Source of the DNA: Panorpa germanica | Taxonomy: Eukaryota > Arthropoda > Insecta > Mecoptera > Panorpidae | Reading direction: 5' to 3' | DNA length: 64,000 nucleotides | Assembly (NCBI GenBank): GCA_963678705.1 | Contig: OY783213.1 | Coordinates: 11,412,451-11,476,450, forward strand | Shown here: positions 41,088 to 54,000 of the stretch, piece by piece | Numbering within the stretch: the stretch's first letter is position 1 | Layout of the letters: each line of letters begins with the position of its first letter | Program-made: the position numbers and the translations under genes | Notes under the pieces: model-generated | Database searches by the model: none | The model's input: the letters and a program-made list of their open reading frames with translations, nothing else | Told to the model about the DNA's origin: nothing

Positions 41088-43216
41088 TTATTCTTCAGCA
41101 TTAGCTTCCGCTTCTGGTTCAGGATTATCTTCTACCTTTTCTTCTGCTTCTTTTACATGTTCATCTTTCTTTAAATTTTGTACGGACTGAAAGAAAAACC
41201 TTTAATTAAGCAGAAGCAGAAGTAGAAACTTTTATATTTTTATATTTAATATCTAAATAAAATTGTGAACTGAATTGAAAACTAAATGAATTTTAAGGTT
41301 ATGTGAATTGATTTGCTTTTGTAGATTTATATATTATGTAAATTTTTTAGGACCGTTTTCTAAATGCTCAGTGCACTTAGGTTTGTGATAAACTTCAGCT
41401 CTCATTTTCATTCTAGCCTAATATAACTATAGCTTAACCAAGCAAAATACTCCATTTTTAGGTTAAACTTAAAATTGCAAAAACAATCGTGGATATTTTA
41501 ACATACCTCTAGAACAATTTCAAAGAGTGTGGTCAGTTCTGGGCAGAAATGTTTTGCTTTTCCCATCTGTTTTTCCAACATATCTATCATTTCCAATACC
41601 TAAAAATAATAAATTTAGATAAATAAATTAAAGATTTACAAAATTTAATAAAAAATAAATTAATTTGTGTGCTAATAAGTTTTTATTAATCGTTAGGTGA
41701 ATTTAGGTCGTCATAACCTACAAACAATTTTTCTAAATCTCGTACGAATGGTACAGACTGGAAGGCAAATAAAATGTACGAATACCAGTGAGCCATTTCT
41801 TTAAATGATTTTCTTAATTTACTTACTTTTGCATGGTGTGGATTAGATTCATGCTAGAATATGAAAATATAATCAGACATTATTAAAAAGTATAATTTTT
41901 AAATTGTAAATGATTTCAAAAATTTGCAATCACATAAATTTTAATTAGAACCTACCAAGTTTTCAGCTTGTTTTAGAACCTGAAATAAAAATTGGTCATT
42001 GAATTTCTTTATTATATTTTTGAATTACTTTTATGTCATTTTTATTTTCTTTTTAATAACTTACTTCTTTTACTTCTAGAAGTTTTTCTTTGGCTTCGGC
42101 ACAATTTTCCTCCTGTAAATAAACAAAGTTATAATAATCTGTATAAAATTGTGTTTGCGGTAATTTTTAGGATATGTAAAATAAAACACAAAAACAAAAT
42201 TGTGTTAGTGCAAAATCGTTGTATTAGAATTATAAAAATTTTGAAAAACTTATGCGGACTATATATATTCGTAATATTTAAAAAAAACGATAGACAAATC
42301 GGTCCAGCCGTTCTTAAGTGATAAGCTTACCAACGAACATCGAATATTTACTAAGAAAAATTAAGATATTCTTTTAACCCATTTTTCTCAAACTGTTTAC
42401 GTAGCAAATACAGAAATAATACGTACGTTATGAATATTGATCCCAGAAATGTCGTCAAACGCAATTTTCAAAATCTGTAACCAAAATAAACTGTTAATAT
42501 TTCTTCGTGTTTGTTTTAGAGGACAAATTCTGACGCCTAAGACAGCTGATAAAGCTAACTAAAGCAGCATCAATCCACCACTCCAATTCATTAGTTGATT
42601 ATTTTATAAAATAGTAAATGATAATAGTTAAATATGAAAAAATATTTAAATGAAATAATTACCTCTGAAAATGCATGAGAAACTATATTGGCCATGCGGG
42701 GTAAAGTGTTGAAGAAGGGTAGTTTCCCAAACAGCGATAATCCTGGCAATGAAGGTAAACTAGCTTCATCTGATTCTGGTCCAAAATTAGGTATCTAGAA
42801 ATATATAAATTGCAATTTCTTCTTAATGTAATAAATGTACTAGTGGCGATAAAGTGGCTGCAAAACATGTGCCGTGGTGCCGGAAGTATGGGCGGCGGTG
42901 CAGGGGGATTAAGTCGAACTTTATTTTTTCGTTTAATTTATTTAATGTCGGCCTATTTCCGATGCCGAGTTCTATCGCTGGACATGGTGTCAAGGCCTCA
43001 TATATGTGTCTACACCGCTGCCTAATAAGTTTATGATTATGTATAGATATAATCAAGGTAACTTGAAATCAACCAAAACACATACTGTGTTATCATTTTA
43101 AAAATTAATTCAATTAAATAGAAAGAATAATCCATATTCAGATGAAGACTTACCAAACCAGCAGTGCATAGCCCAAGAAACAGAAGTCCCAGCGATAGTC
43201 TCTGAAGAACAGGCAT
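41088..43216 (-). CDS. Small secreted protein encoded by nine symmetric (micro-)exons
   Basis: Exons 43154-43216, 42663-42794, 42427-42474, 42065-42112, 41956-41979, 41827-41853, 41722-41757, 41507-41599 and 41088-41186 have lengths 63, 132, 48, 48, 24, 27, 36, 93 and 99 nt. All are divisible by three, with every intron in phase 0 and good GT/AG sites. The 189-residue product starts with a signal peptide (MPVLQRLSLGLLFLGLCTA). It continues with a Pro/Leu/Phe segment, amphipathic helical pieces with two cysteines (ENCAEAKEKLLEVKE; KHFCPELTTLFEIVLE) and a very acidic tail ending EAEANAEE. It is presumably secreted. I recognise no family. A TATATAAG box lies 70 nt upstream of the ATG. Intron 1 hosts a SINE. 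Confidence 0.78.
42912..43022 (-). mobile_element. tRNA-derived SINE, copy 2 (3' part)
   Basis: On the minus strand it reads GATAGAACTCGGCATCGGAA and then ATAGGCCGACATTAAATAAA, matching the 3' halves of the SINE copies at 15186-15344 and 53930-54137. It lies in intron 1 of the micro-exon gene; the tRNA-like head is degraded or missing. Confidence 0.65.
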
Positions 43217-43285
43217 GGTTTAATATTGATTTCTTGGATAATGTTGAAACACAATTTGCACAGGTCTTAACAAAACTTATGGGGG

Positions 43286-43293
43286 CTTATATA
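43286..43293 (-). promoter_or_regulatory. TATA box of the micro-exon secreted gene
   Basis: TATATAAG on the minus strand is followed by a C-rich run and lies 70 nt upstream of the ATG at 43216, leaving room for a TSS about 30 nt downstream and a short leader. A strong TATA box suits a tissue-specific, highly expressed secreted protein; that last point is inference. Confidence 0.5.
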
Positions 43294-44199
43294 CGAAGGT
43301 ATGTACGTGATAATTATTCAGTTTTAAAACACAGAGCCGAATTGAGTGATTAATTTGGTAGCGTAAGGTAATCTTCATCTTTAATGTTTAAAAACGACTA
43401 CGTAGTGACTGAAAGCATTTGTGATTGACGACACGTGTTTAGATTGTGATCGTGGTGGTACTTCCGCTGATATTGCACCCCTCGTGCCATCGGTGAACAG
43501 TGCTCGGTTCACTACATACTTCATTTCCCTTTCGGATGAACACACTTCAGTGATCCATATTAGTTTGTGATATTGTACCACCAAGATCTGCACCGATGGC
43601 AGTCTTACGACCAGACCCTTCTGCGCACACCACCGCGACCCTCCTACTCATTGAGGCTTTATAATAATTATAACAAAGTTATAAATACTTCACTTGCCCC
43701 AACGGCTGAGTATAGGCATAACGCTTCAGCGCTATCCATTTTCAGGGCTAGTTGCTAGGGCTAGTTTTTAGCAGAAAGACTAATCAAGTCCAACTCTGTA
43801 AAAATAATTATTAATTAATATTCAAATAATAATTTACGTAAAAAGTAATTTTGCTTTAGTACAACTATTCATCTTTTGTTATTTTCTCTACTTTTTATTT
43901 TATGACCGTTTTTACTAATTAGATGTACGTGCTGTTTTAGTTTATTGAATATTTTTCTAGTTGTTACATTTGAGATAAAATGATAATATGTATTTCTTAT
44001 ACAATAAGAATACAAAAGGCATAATTTTTTGTACTATATGAAACCGAAATTATACACAAACTAGCCCTCATCCCCGTCGCAAAGCGACGTCTGTCTTTTA
44101 TGTGTGAATTGAATTTCATCTCAAATTTCAATTTCCTCTTAAAATTCAAATATTTATCTCATTCTATAAGTCACGAGGACAAACGGTAATTTTTTACCG

Positions 44200-44564
44200 T
44201 GACGATGGTAAGTGATACAACGTTATAGAAAGCTCCAATGTTTGCTACGTCACATCCGACGATTTGCCATCTCTTTTATACAACACAGACTCATACGAGT
44301 GTGTGTGTAATACGTCATTTACTACTAACAGCTGCATTGTGTATCCTATGAAGCATTACATTACTGTGATTGTGAAAAAGGAAAAATAATCACGATTACT
44401 TATTTTTTTCTGTATCTAAAACATGCATTAAAAGTGAAATTTAAATTTGATATAGCTGTAACTCCGTCAACTTTGGGGTATTTAAGAAACTAATACGCCA
44501 ATATACAAATATTAATCTTTGTTTCAATCGAAAATTAGAAAAACAAATCTAAAAAAAGCCCATT
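44200..44564 (-). mobile_element. Family B element in reverse orientation, one end eroded
   Basis: Reverse-complemented, it starts near TAATGGGCTTTTTTTAGATT and contains AGTTGACGGAGTTACAGCTA and CGTATGAGTCTGTGTTGTA, matching the family B interiors at 38496-38825 and 55900-56336. The distal inverted repeat is not recognisable. Confidence 0.6.
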
Positions 44565-45013
44565 AGAGACTACGTAAAGTAACACCTGATAGAATTAAGT
44601 AACCTTTGTAAATTTAGTATTTAAACATGGCGTGTGTTGCCATGGTTACCAAGGACTGCTCCCTGTATCCATCTGATAATGATTGAATGCTAGAATACCA
44701 ACCTTTCCGAACACCGTCGGTTTGTCACTACCGGTGCAACGATATCTCTGCTAAACGTGGGATTGCCGTCGTCCAACAGGCGTCCGGCGTCCGTCGTAGC
44801 ATTATTGATTTCTCTGTTTCAGCGTCTCACTGGAATAAGGATGCTGCGGCGCACGCAATGTGAAAATGTGTGAAAATATGGAACATAAAGGAAAACAGAC
44901 AATAAAAATAAGAAGTGATGTTCAATCCAACATTGAGGGTTGGATTTATTTAGTTGTATGTGTTTAAAAAAAATATTTAAATGCAAGGGAGTTTTAAGAT
45001 ACAGCTCATTAAT

Positions 45014-48000
45014 ATGGGCACCAGGGCGGTATCATGTAAGTATTTTTATGATATGTTTATGTTTTTTTAGGAAAAGTAAATAAAGACTTTAGAAACTCTC
45101 AGGTACTATCCACTAGAACCAATATGTATTCAAAAATCTAATTGATTCAGGTTCCCTTTTCTTTACTTGTAACTCACAACGGGAAAAGTAGGAAGAACCC
45201 ATTGCTTCTGGAATAAATTCTTGTATTTTGGCAATAAATTTAGTTTGTATTATAATTTATGGTCTAAATGTTGGGCTATTAGTACCTTTAGTCTCATTTA
45301 AGATTAATGAATTAAGATTATTGAATGAATGTCTCATTAATTAATTGGGCGATCACTATAGAGATATGCAAATCATAAATTTGTAACAATTTTTAACACA
45401 AACAGTAGTGAAATTAATATGTAATAAGATATTACATAAGTAAATCCTACAAACAATTTGGATCCGAGGCGTATAAAATTTGAATACGATGTTCTAAAAC
45501 TCGACCTAGAAATTTGGGCAGTATAGGGTGACTTATGGACAACAAAAACGGAGGCGAAAGTTTCAGAGCAAAAATGCATCACTCCACTCCATAAACTTAA
45601 GCTTTAAAATACGAAATTTCTTTTCCTGAACGTACCCAAATATATTTTCCACCTGTGGCTTAGAACGTGTGTCGAAAAATCTTACTCAAATTGTAATCAG
45701 GCTATTCGACTTTACTGCGATACGAAAAAATGTTTGTAGGGAAGTAACGGGCGTTCTCAAGTTCTTCTCGAGTTTTTTCTCGTCATTTCTCCATCTTGTA
45801 AAATGGTAATCTATTTGTAATTTTAGTCACGGCGAAGATTCGCAGCCTTCATGACTATCATCTTCGCTTAATGCACGGCATTCAGCCAATCCCTTCTGGC
45901 GTGGATGTCGCTAATACTATCAAATACTTCTCTCAAACTCTTCTAAGTAAGTACCAATGTCAATTCACCTTAATGTCTTAATTACTTAAAATAATAACTT
46001 CGAAATTCATTGATTAATTTGTTTGATCAATTGTTTCCTTAAAATCCAGCTGTTCTTAAGGATGTCCCCAGTTCTCCTTTGGAAATGCTTCGATCTCCAG
46101 ATAATGATCATCTTCGCATGGCCCTTTATCCTAATCTTGACTATAAGGGCTTGTACAATGCTCTCGTGCAATTGTTAGATGTTGCTCCTATGGTGCAATA
46201 CGGCTTACAAGGTATAGTGCAAGTAAACTTATAATGCTCTCACTATTTCAATCAGGACTTTGTGTATTAATTTTTATTGTTTCAGCTTTTGGAGCAGCTC
46301 TTCTTCAATGTCTTGGCTGTATTCTATCCTTCTTAGAACACGACATGATAGACAACCTTTCTTTTCTTACTGCTTCTTGTATGACGGTCTTACCACCTGT
46401 ACTCCACCAGGAAGTTATAAATTCTTTGTGCTACTACATTCTTCCATTCACCATCAGTAAGTTACTTATCACTTCCTTAAACATTAAATTCCGATCGTTA
46501 TATGTAATAAGAAACATCCAATAGCTCGACAAAGCGATGATGAGCAAGAAAGTCAAGCGTGCCAGTCAGTTTCTGCAGTTATCATGCTTGTGTTCCAGTA
46601 TTCCAACAACCCAGGTTAGATTGATTGGAAGATCTTTGTAGGAGAAAACTTCAGATAGATTAATTTAATTCAACCTCTTCTTTCAGCGCATCATTGCCAA
46701 CTTCTAGAATGTCTGATGACGTTAAAGCAAAACGTGGTCAAAGATTTACTTTGTGTTATTGCTTATGGAACAGCTGGTTCTCGAGCATCAGCTGCTAAAT
46801 TATTGTTCTACTATTGGCCAGCGTTCAATGCTAATCTTTTTGATAGAAAAGGACTGCTTTGCAAATTTGCTAGTACGTATGTGACTGATTTATATGTCCT
46901 TATTACGTAGTCAATGTTTCTGATATTTAAATGGTGTTGGTAGATGATCTTGTACCACTTGTATGTCAACGTGATCATTGTCCAAACGCTGGAAACGCAG
47001 AAGCAGCAAAAGTTTGTTATGATCATTGCATTAGTATAACTTATGCTACTGATACTCCACCTCCGTTGTATTTATGCATTGAATGTGCTAATGAAATTCA
47101 CCGGGAACATCCTAATCAAGTTTTCTGTGACACTCTTCACCCGATGCAACAAGTTTCCATGATTTGTGAAAATAAAGTAAGTAAAACTTAACTTCAATAA
47201 AAAGACTTTAGACTTCTTAATTTATAGGAGTATTCCTTACAGAATTGTAGGGCTGCTGATAAATCAGCAGTATCTATCTGTTTTTCAACTGAATGTGCCA
47301 GCTACAATGGAAATCATCCAATTCGCTATTGCCAACAGTGTCACGGCAATCGTCATAACAGTAGACGTGGTGGCGATCATATCGTGCATCGATCTCTGCC
47401 TCCAACGTGGCAGATGGATGCTGAAATGCAAACGTATATGGTGGAATCTATTATTAGGTAATTCTTTATAATTATAATCTATTGTATTGTATTGTTATTA
47501 AATGTCTTTGATATTAGGCACTACATTCTTGTACAATAATTCTACCACATAATGACAGTAATAAATTTTGTGCTTTTCCTCTTTCTTTGTCCTTCTTCTT
47601 CTTCTTCTTATTATTATTTATTGTTAATGGGCTTGTGTCCTATGTCTTAATTTCTATAAAAGTGTACTATATATTGATAAAGTGGGTTACTAGAACCTCA
47701 AATGTTCAATTATTTTTTAATAACTCCTTATATGTTAAGAGATATTAACAATTAAAAAAGTCATTTTGTCTCTTTAATTATTAAAGGGATTCAACGTTGT
47801 ACAGCATTCCAAATGCATGTGACATCACAACCACTCATAAATCATCATAAATCTCCAGCTCATAAATCTCTGCTATATGTATTTATATATCAAAATATCA
47901 AATATTATTTACAGTTATTTCAAGGAACAATAAAATTTCAATATTATGTCTGCCTTAACAGGGATAAATAAAGTAAAAACTTATTATTCTTTGACTTGAC

Positions 48001-51000
48001 TGGATTGTTTGAGTACCAACAGCTACAAAACATTACCACAACACTGACCTACTTAACAAATAACTGACGTTAAAATGCATCTCATGTCATACAAATATGG
48101 CCGACCATTTCTAGCGCTAAAACTACAATTCAAACTTTTAATTGCTATATCTCCGTCAATATTTAGATATTTAATAAAATGGACTCGCCAATACACATTT
48201 ATTAACATCAATTTCAATCAACAATTGAAAAATCGACCACTAAAAAATGAGGACACAAGCCCATTGTGTGTGCCTTTCGGCTTTACAATCTACCGTATTC
48301 TATTTCTTGTTACATTTCATTCCTATCTTAACAATTCAACCTTAAAACTAAACTTACTAATTTTATTTAAAACTAATTATTTTCTTAAAACTAGACTTTA
48401 TTTATTTATTAAAACTATTTTTTTTTTCTTCTTCTTCTTTGTCTCTTCTCAGAAGCTCTTTTCACTGGCATCCTGCTACTCTTTCTTTTCCTCTACTTCT
48501 CTCTTTCTTCTCTCTAGCTGCGCTATCCATTTCTTCCCTTCGTTGCATCTTCTTTTCGCTGTTTATTTTGCAATTGCATATCTCTTTAATGTGCTCCTAC
48601 GTTTCTATTTCTTTCTTGCATATTCTGCATAACACTTCCTTTCTTTTTTCCCAATACCTGTTGCCCACCTGTTCTTTTCCCATTCTGAATTTTATAATTC
48701 TCCTTACATTTCTTGTGTCTCTTATCCTACTTTAATCAATTTCCGTCATTTTCTCTTGTATAATTCATTATTCAATTATGTAATTAATATTTTCCAGTTT
48801 GTTGAAAGAAGCAAAACCTCAAAATATTCAAATGGACGGAGATTCCAAATCGACTCCATCAAATGTTCCAATGGATAATATTTCGTTGGAAGAACGGCAA
48901 CTTTTGGGACGCTATGGAATTTGGTTACTTGTGGGATTATGTAGTCCAACTCCAGACACCCCCGTTGAGATTTTGGGGAGGTTAATTTCAATGCTATTTC
49001 ATTGGTTCCATGTTACAGCATATTCCTTCGATGGTAAGTGCAACTAATATTTGCCAATAACGAAATTTTAACTGTTTATTATTTAGGTGGATATTTTACA
49101 TAATTTTTTAACATAAATTACAAGATTTGTTTATGTAAAATATAGATAACTTTTACGAACAGGTAACTTGTGAAAATATTGGATAAAATTCATTCGTAGT
49201 GTTTAATTATATTTGAATATGATAGGCTCTGAACGAATGGGAACTGCTTTTCATGAAATATCAAAATTAGCAGGTTGGGTTCCCCCAAATAAATCGTTTG
49301 CCCACTTATACGCCTTGGAATTACGTGAGTTTGCAAAGAAACTTTTGTCCACTAGTGATTAGACAATTAGATATCACACTGATAGATAAATAATTTAGCT
49401 TAGACAAGAAATAGTCGATAAAATTAAGAATTACACCCTTCAGACAGTCTTTAAAATAGCGGTAGTGTATATTTAATGCTCGTTGCCGTGGTATAATAAG
49501 ATTCAAAAGTTTTGTAACATCTGCGTAGTATAAGTAGACGATTTATAGCGAACTAAGCAAAAACTTTTGTCGTAGTCTGTACCAGGCAGGGTTTCTTTTA
49601 GCTCACAGCGGCATCCAGACTGAGAAACGAAAAATTAAGTGTATCTAGTCATTCACAATTGCCTGCTAAATCAATTATATATAGCAATAATTGTCTGATA
49701 ATATCAATTTTACATAGTCACAATTACCTGTCAAAATAAATAATATCTAGTCACAATTTCATTTGGGTTGTAAATTATTTTCAAAAGTAGACGCACAATT
49801 TGCAAATAGATGCATTCATAATCAATAGTTTTAATGACCCGAAATGGTCATGTTTTAAGTGCTTGCAAGACTGAACTATCTTAACCAATAATATTACATC
49901 ACATCAGATGCATGTTTCTAATGATAGTTTGTCTTTATACAATCTTAAGGTCACCCGTGTCGTCATCCACAATTTTTTTAGAACCTGATCGTATCCAGAA
50001 ATAGGTTTTGATAATAAATGGGCTTGTGTCCTCATTTTTTAGTGGTCGATTTTTCAATTGTTGATTGAAATTGATGTTAATAAATGTGTATTGGCGTTTC
50101 TATTTTATTAAATATCTAAATATTGACGGAGATATAGCAATTAAAAGTTTGAATTGTAGTTTTAGCGCTAGAAATGGTCGGCCATATTTGTATGATGTAA
50201 ATGCATTTTAACGTCAGTTATTTGTTGAGTAGGTCAGTGCTGTGGTAATGTTCTGTAGCTGTTGGTAGTCAAATAATCAAGTCAAATCAGAGAATAATAA
50301 GTTTTTATTTTATTTAACTCTGCCAAGGCAGATATAATATTGAAATTTGATTATTCCTTGATATAGCTGTAAATAATATTTGATATATAAATACATATAG
50401 CAGAGATTTATGAGCTGTAAGGTTAGTAGCCTTACACAAGGATTGTGATGTCACATGCACTTGGAATGTGTACAACGTTGAATCCCTTTAATAATTAAAC
50501 AGACAAAATGACTGTTTTAATTATTAATATCTCCTAACATATAAGGAGTTATTAAAAAATAATTGAACATTTTAGTTCTAGTAACCCACTTTATCAATAT
50601 ATAGTACACTTTTACAGAAATTAAGACATAGGACACAAGCCCATTTGGGAACAAATTTGTATATCCTGTTGGGCCATCTTACGCTAGTAACATGAACTAA
50701 ATATGGTTTAAAACTAAGGTTCAAAACTCGGTTTATAAACTAAGGAGAAACTATTTGAGATGAATGGCGGGACCTTAAGACAATTAACAAAGTCCCCAAA
50801 GTGGTTGAAGATTAAATTGTAATAATATATCTTGCAGGTCAAGTAGAAAGTACTTTAGAAAAACTGAAAATGGAGCATGTCTGCCCATGGTTATCCGAAA
50901 TCAGCAAATCTCACTTCAACCAGTTCATCTCATGCTTACTACCACACCCCCCAGAGTATGCCCGAGTTGGTGGTCATTGGGATACTTTAGCATCCAGGTA

Positions 51001-54000
51001 TAATCGGCAACAGTTACATTCCCAATTTTTCTTATTGGATAACTTAATGCTCATCAAACAAATTTAGAACGTCACACCTCAAAGACGGTCTGCAGCGGCT
51101 TTTCTGCTTGGTTCCTTACGAAGTTATTACCACTGATATTTGGGACTATGTTATGCCGCATTGGATGGAGGCAATAACCCACGATGTTCCAGAAAAGGAG
51201 TTGCCAGAGTTAAAGATGGTGCTTAGTAAAATATTGGATCCTGATATGAGTCCTCTTGGATTTGACGCTAAGAAAATGTATCATTTTGTAGCTATACGGT
51301 TTGAGAAGACCACTGCCCAGGTTCAGCAGCAGGCATTGCATTGGTTACAGGTAATTCACTGATCCTTAATGCAAATTATTTGCTCCTGATAATGTATTGC
51401 AATTGAATACTAAATTTTGCAGATTTTAACAAGGTTGGAAATAATGATTCCTCTTCCTCAATTGTTTTCTATGTTCGGAGATGGAGTTAGGATAATGAAA
51501 CATGGAGCTCAACAGGATATGAGCGATAAACCAAAACCTAGTAAAAATGACAACAAGGATCTTCCTAGAAGAAGTTCTATTTGTAAGTATTTATAATATT
51601 TCACACTTGCTACTTTGCCCATAGCTAATTTCATATTTCATTCTACCTGGGTCTTTAACTTTATATTGTCAGGAAAATGAATATTTATGGTATGCTAATA
51701 TATGCAGATGATAGTAACAGACTATAATGAATGTATTTTGTATAGGTAACATTTGTAATGTCTGACAAATAATGTATTGACCTTGAATTTGACTTACCTT
51801 TCCTTGAAAATCAAATATTTATTTACTGTGCAATATAAATGATGTCACTTTGTCTTGACCTACACCTTTAAATAACAATTAAATGTTTTAATTATATTAT
51901 TTCGCTTGTTATTTCAGCACCAGTTATAGAAGATGAATCAGGAAACGCTTCCGCGCTCTCTGACGATGATAGCCCAATGACCAATCGCCACACAGAGTTT
52001 GCAACTGATGCTGAGCATAATTTGACATGCTGCATCCTTATGCTAGATATTTTGTTAAGACAGGTCCTATCATTAACACACAGCTTACAGTTTTTATAAC
52101 TTAGATATTGTTTCCAACGTCTAAACGTATCTGTTACATTTAGATGGAACTTCAAGATGTAGAACAGCACCTGGGTATAAATACTTCGGTTTGCCGAGAT
52201 GTTAGTCGCCTCTTGAAGTGCATGGTGACAGCAGCGTGGATAGGAAACCATGCTTGTTCCACTAAAGCTTCTGAGTGTTCATTTTGTGAAGCCAGCATCA
52301 TGTGGCATCAATTGTCTACCAAACTTGTGCAGTTTATGGCACCTCAATATGCGGCTCATCCACCAGATGTAAGAAATACAAATTTAAAAGAGAGTATAGT
52401 TCTTAAATATTACCACGTTTAAAGTCGTTTTTGTAGTTAACAAATTGTCCGGTAGTGCCGCTACAGTTCTTTTGAAAACACGTGAAAATATGAGGTTAAT
52501 AACCTAACCTATATAACCTATAAATCCATGGTGCTAAAACAACATATGTTTATTGAATGTGATCCTCTTAGCTTTAGTTACTACTTTCTTCCTATTGATG
52601 TTATAATTTCATGCCACTTTCTATCATTTTGGTTTACCTTATGTAATCCTTCTTAGATATGAAACTTTTACCAAATTACTATGTTAACGTAATCTCTTTG
52701 GGAGGCCTGGAAATTTTGAAATTACTTTTCTATAATATTTAAGTAATCACACATCATTCATGGCACTAATCTTCTTTCATGAATATAAAGTTCCACATTA
52801 TTATTATTATTATATTAATAATAATAATAAGTTCCACATTAAACAATTTACACTCCAATCTATATCATATTTATTAAATTCCATGAATTTTTGTCATGAA
52901 AGAGTTTACTTACAAGAGTTTATATAGTCGTGTCTTTCAACAAGAGCGGCAATTTTATGGATGCTTTAACAAGAGCGGTAATTTTATGGATGTTTTAACA
53001 AGATGGGTCATTTTATGGTGTTTTAACAAGAGCGGTCGTTTTATGGATGCTTTAACAAGAGCGGTCGTTTTATGGATGTTTTAACAAGAGCGGTTATTTT
53101 ATGAATGTTTTAACAAGAGATGTTATTTTATGGATGCTTTAACAAGAGCGATCATTTTATGAATGTTTTAACAAGAGCGGTCATTTTATGGATGTTTTAA
53201 CAAGAGCGGCTATTTTATGGATGTTTCAACAAGAGCGGTCATTTTATGGATGTTTTGACAAGAGCGGTCATTTTATGGATGTTTTAACAAGAGTGGTCGT
53301 TTTATGGATGTTTTGACAAGAGCGGTTATTTTATGGATGTTTTAATAAGAGCAGTCATTTTATGAATGTTTCAACAAGACAGTATATATATTGTATAACT
53401 TATTTATTTTCTTCAGCCACCACCTGAAGATATCACAGATGAAGGCAGTCATTCCCGTAAGAGTCCTCCGGAAGGTGAAAAGAGTTCAGGCAAGGGAGGA
53501 GATAAGCACTCTGGAGACAGGCATGATGTCGTCATCAATATTCCAGTTCCGGTTCCAGAGATACACTCTGTGGGTGGCGTTCTCGTGCACATGCCGCACG
53601 TATGTTCTGTATGTATCGTTGTCGACTGCTGACTGCCGACGCCGACTGGCGAGTGCCCTAGTGCCCTGTGCCCCAAACCCCATGCCCCCCTTTATCCTCT
53701 ATTACCATACTATATTAACTTTGCCCAATCAGATTTTTTCAGATAATTAAAAATTATTTTTTTGGTTTATTGTTAGAACTAGAAACGATAGAACTTAGGA
53801 AGTATTTATGTTAGATGAAAATTTAGTTCTTTATTGAAATATTGGTTAATGAATTATTATTAGCGATTTTAGTTTATTAAATTTTAGTTTTATAAATTAG
53901 CAAACATGAAAGAAAGTGAAAGGAAGGCGTATGGAGCGACCACTATGTTATCTCTTCAATTTTTTCAAGCACAGTTTGTCTTCGGGTTCGATCCCCGGAC

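Larger units (their letters stand above)
43217..45013. promoter_or_regulatory. Divergent intergenic region between the micro-exon gene and UNC79
   Basis: This holds both promoters. Positions 44700-44860 are clearly richer in GC and CpG than anything nearby (CCGTCGTCCAACAGGCGTCC, GATGCTGCGGCGCACGC) and lie 150-300 bp upstream of the UNC79 start, a likely CpG-rich promoter or 5' leader. 43400-43660 is also GC-richer but shows no convincing exon. A family B relic occupies 44200-44564. Confidence 0.5.

Noticed and set aside
43381..43758. Overlapping open frames in the GC-richer stretch upstream of the micro-exon gene
   Set aside because: Frames exist on both strands, carry no family signal and lack splice sites joining them to anything; more likely promoter-proximal sequence.
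45804..45830. ATG at 45804 as the UNC79 start with a splice to 45827
   Set aside because: The implied intron would be only about 20 nt. The 22-nt exon at 45014 joins in phase and matches the remembered vertebrate N-terminus.
48075..48632. 185-codon plus-strand open frame
   Set aside because: It runs from the end of a family A element into the pyrimidine-rich antisense strand of a LINE relic; the composition (Phe, Ser, Leu) reflects that tract.
52896..53084. Open frame through the minisatellite
   Set aside because: It arises from the repeat unit, ends inside the array and lies in an intron between two in-phase UNC79 exons.
52934..53379. Regularly repeated 29-bp units resembling a CRISPR array
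   Set aside because: The units abut directly with no unique spacers, the setting is an animal intron and there are no cas genes. It is a minisatellite.
53600..53750. Continuation of UNC79 exon 16 to about 53750
   Set aside because: The continuation is in a different frame from the exon; the in-frame model uses the donor at 53600 (CAC|GTATGT) and joins exon 17 in phase 0.
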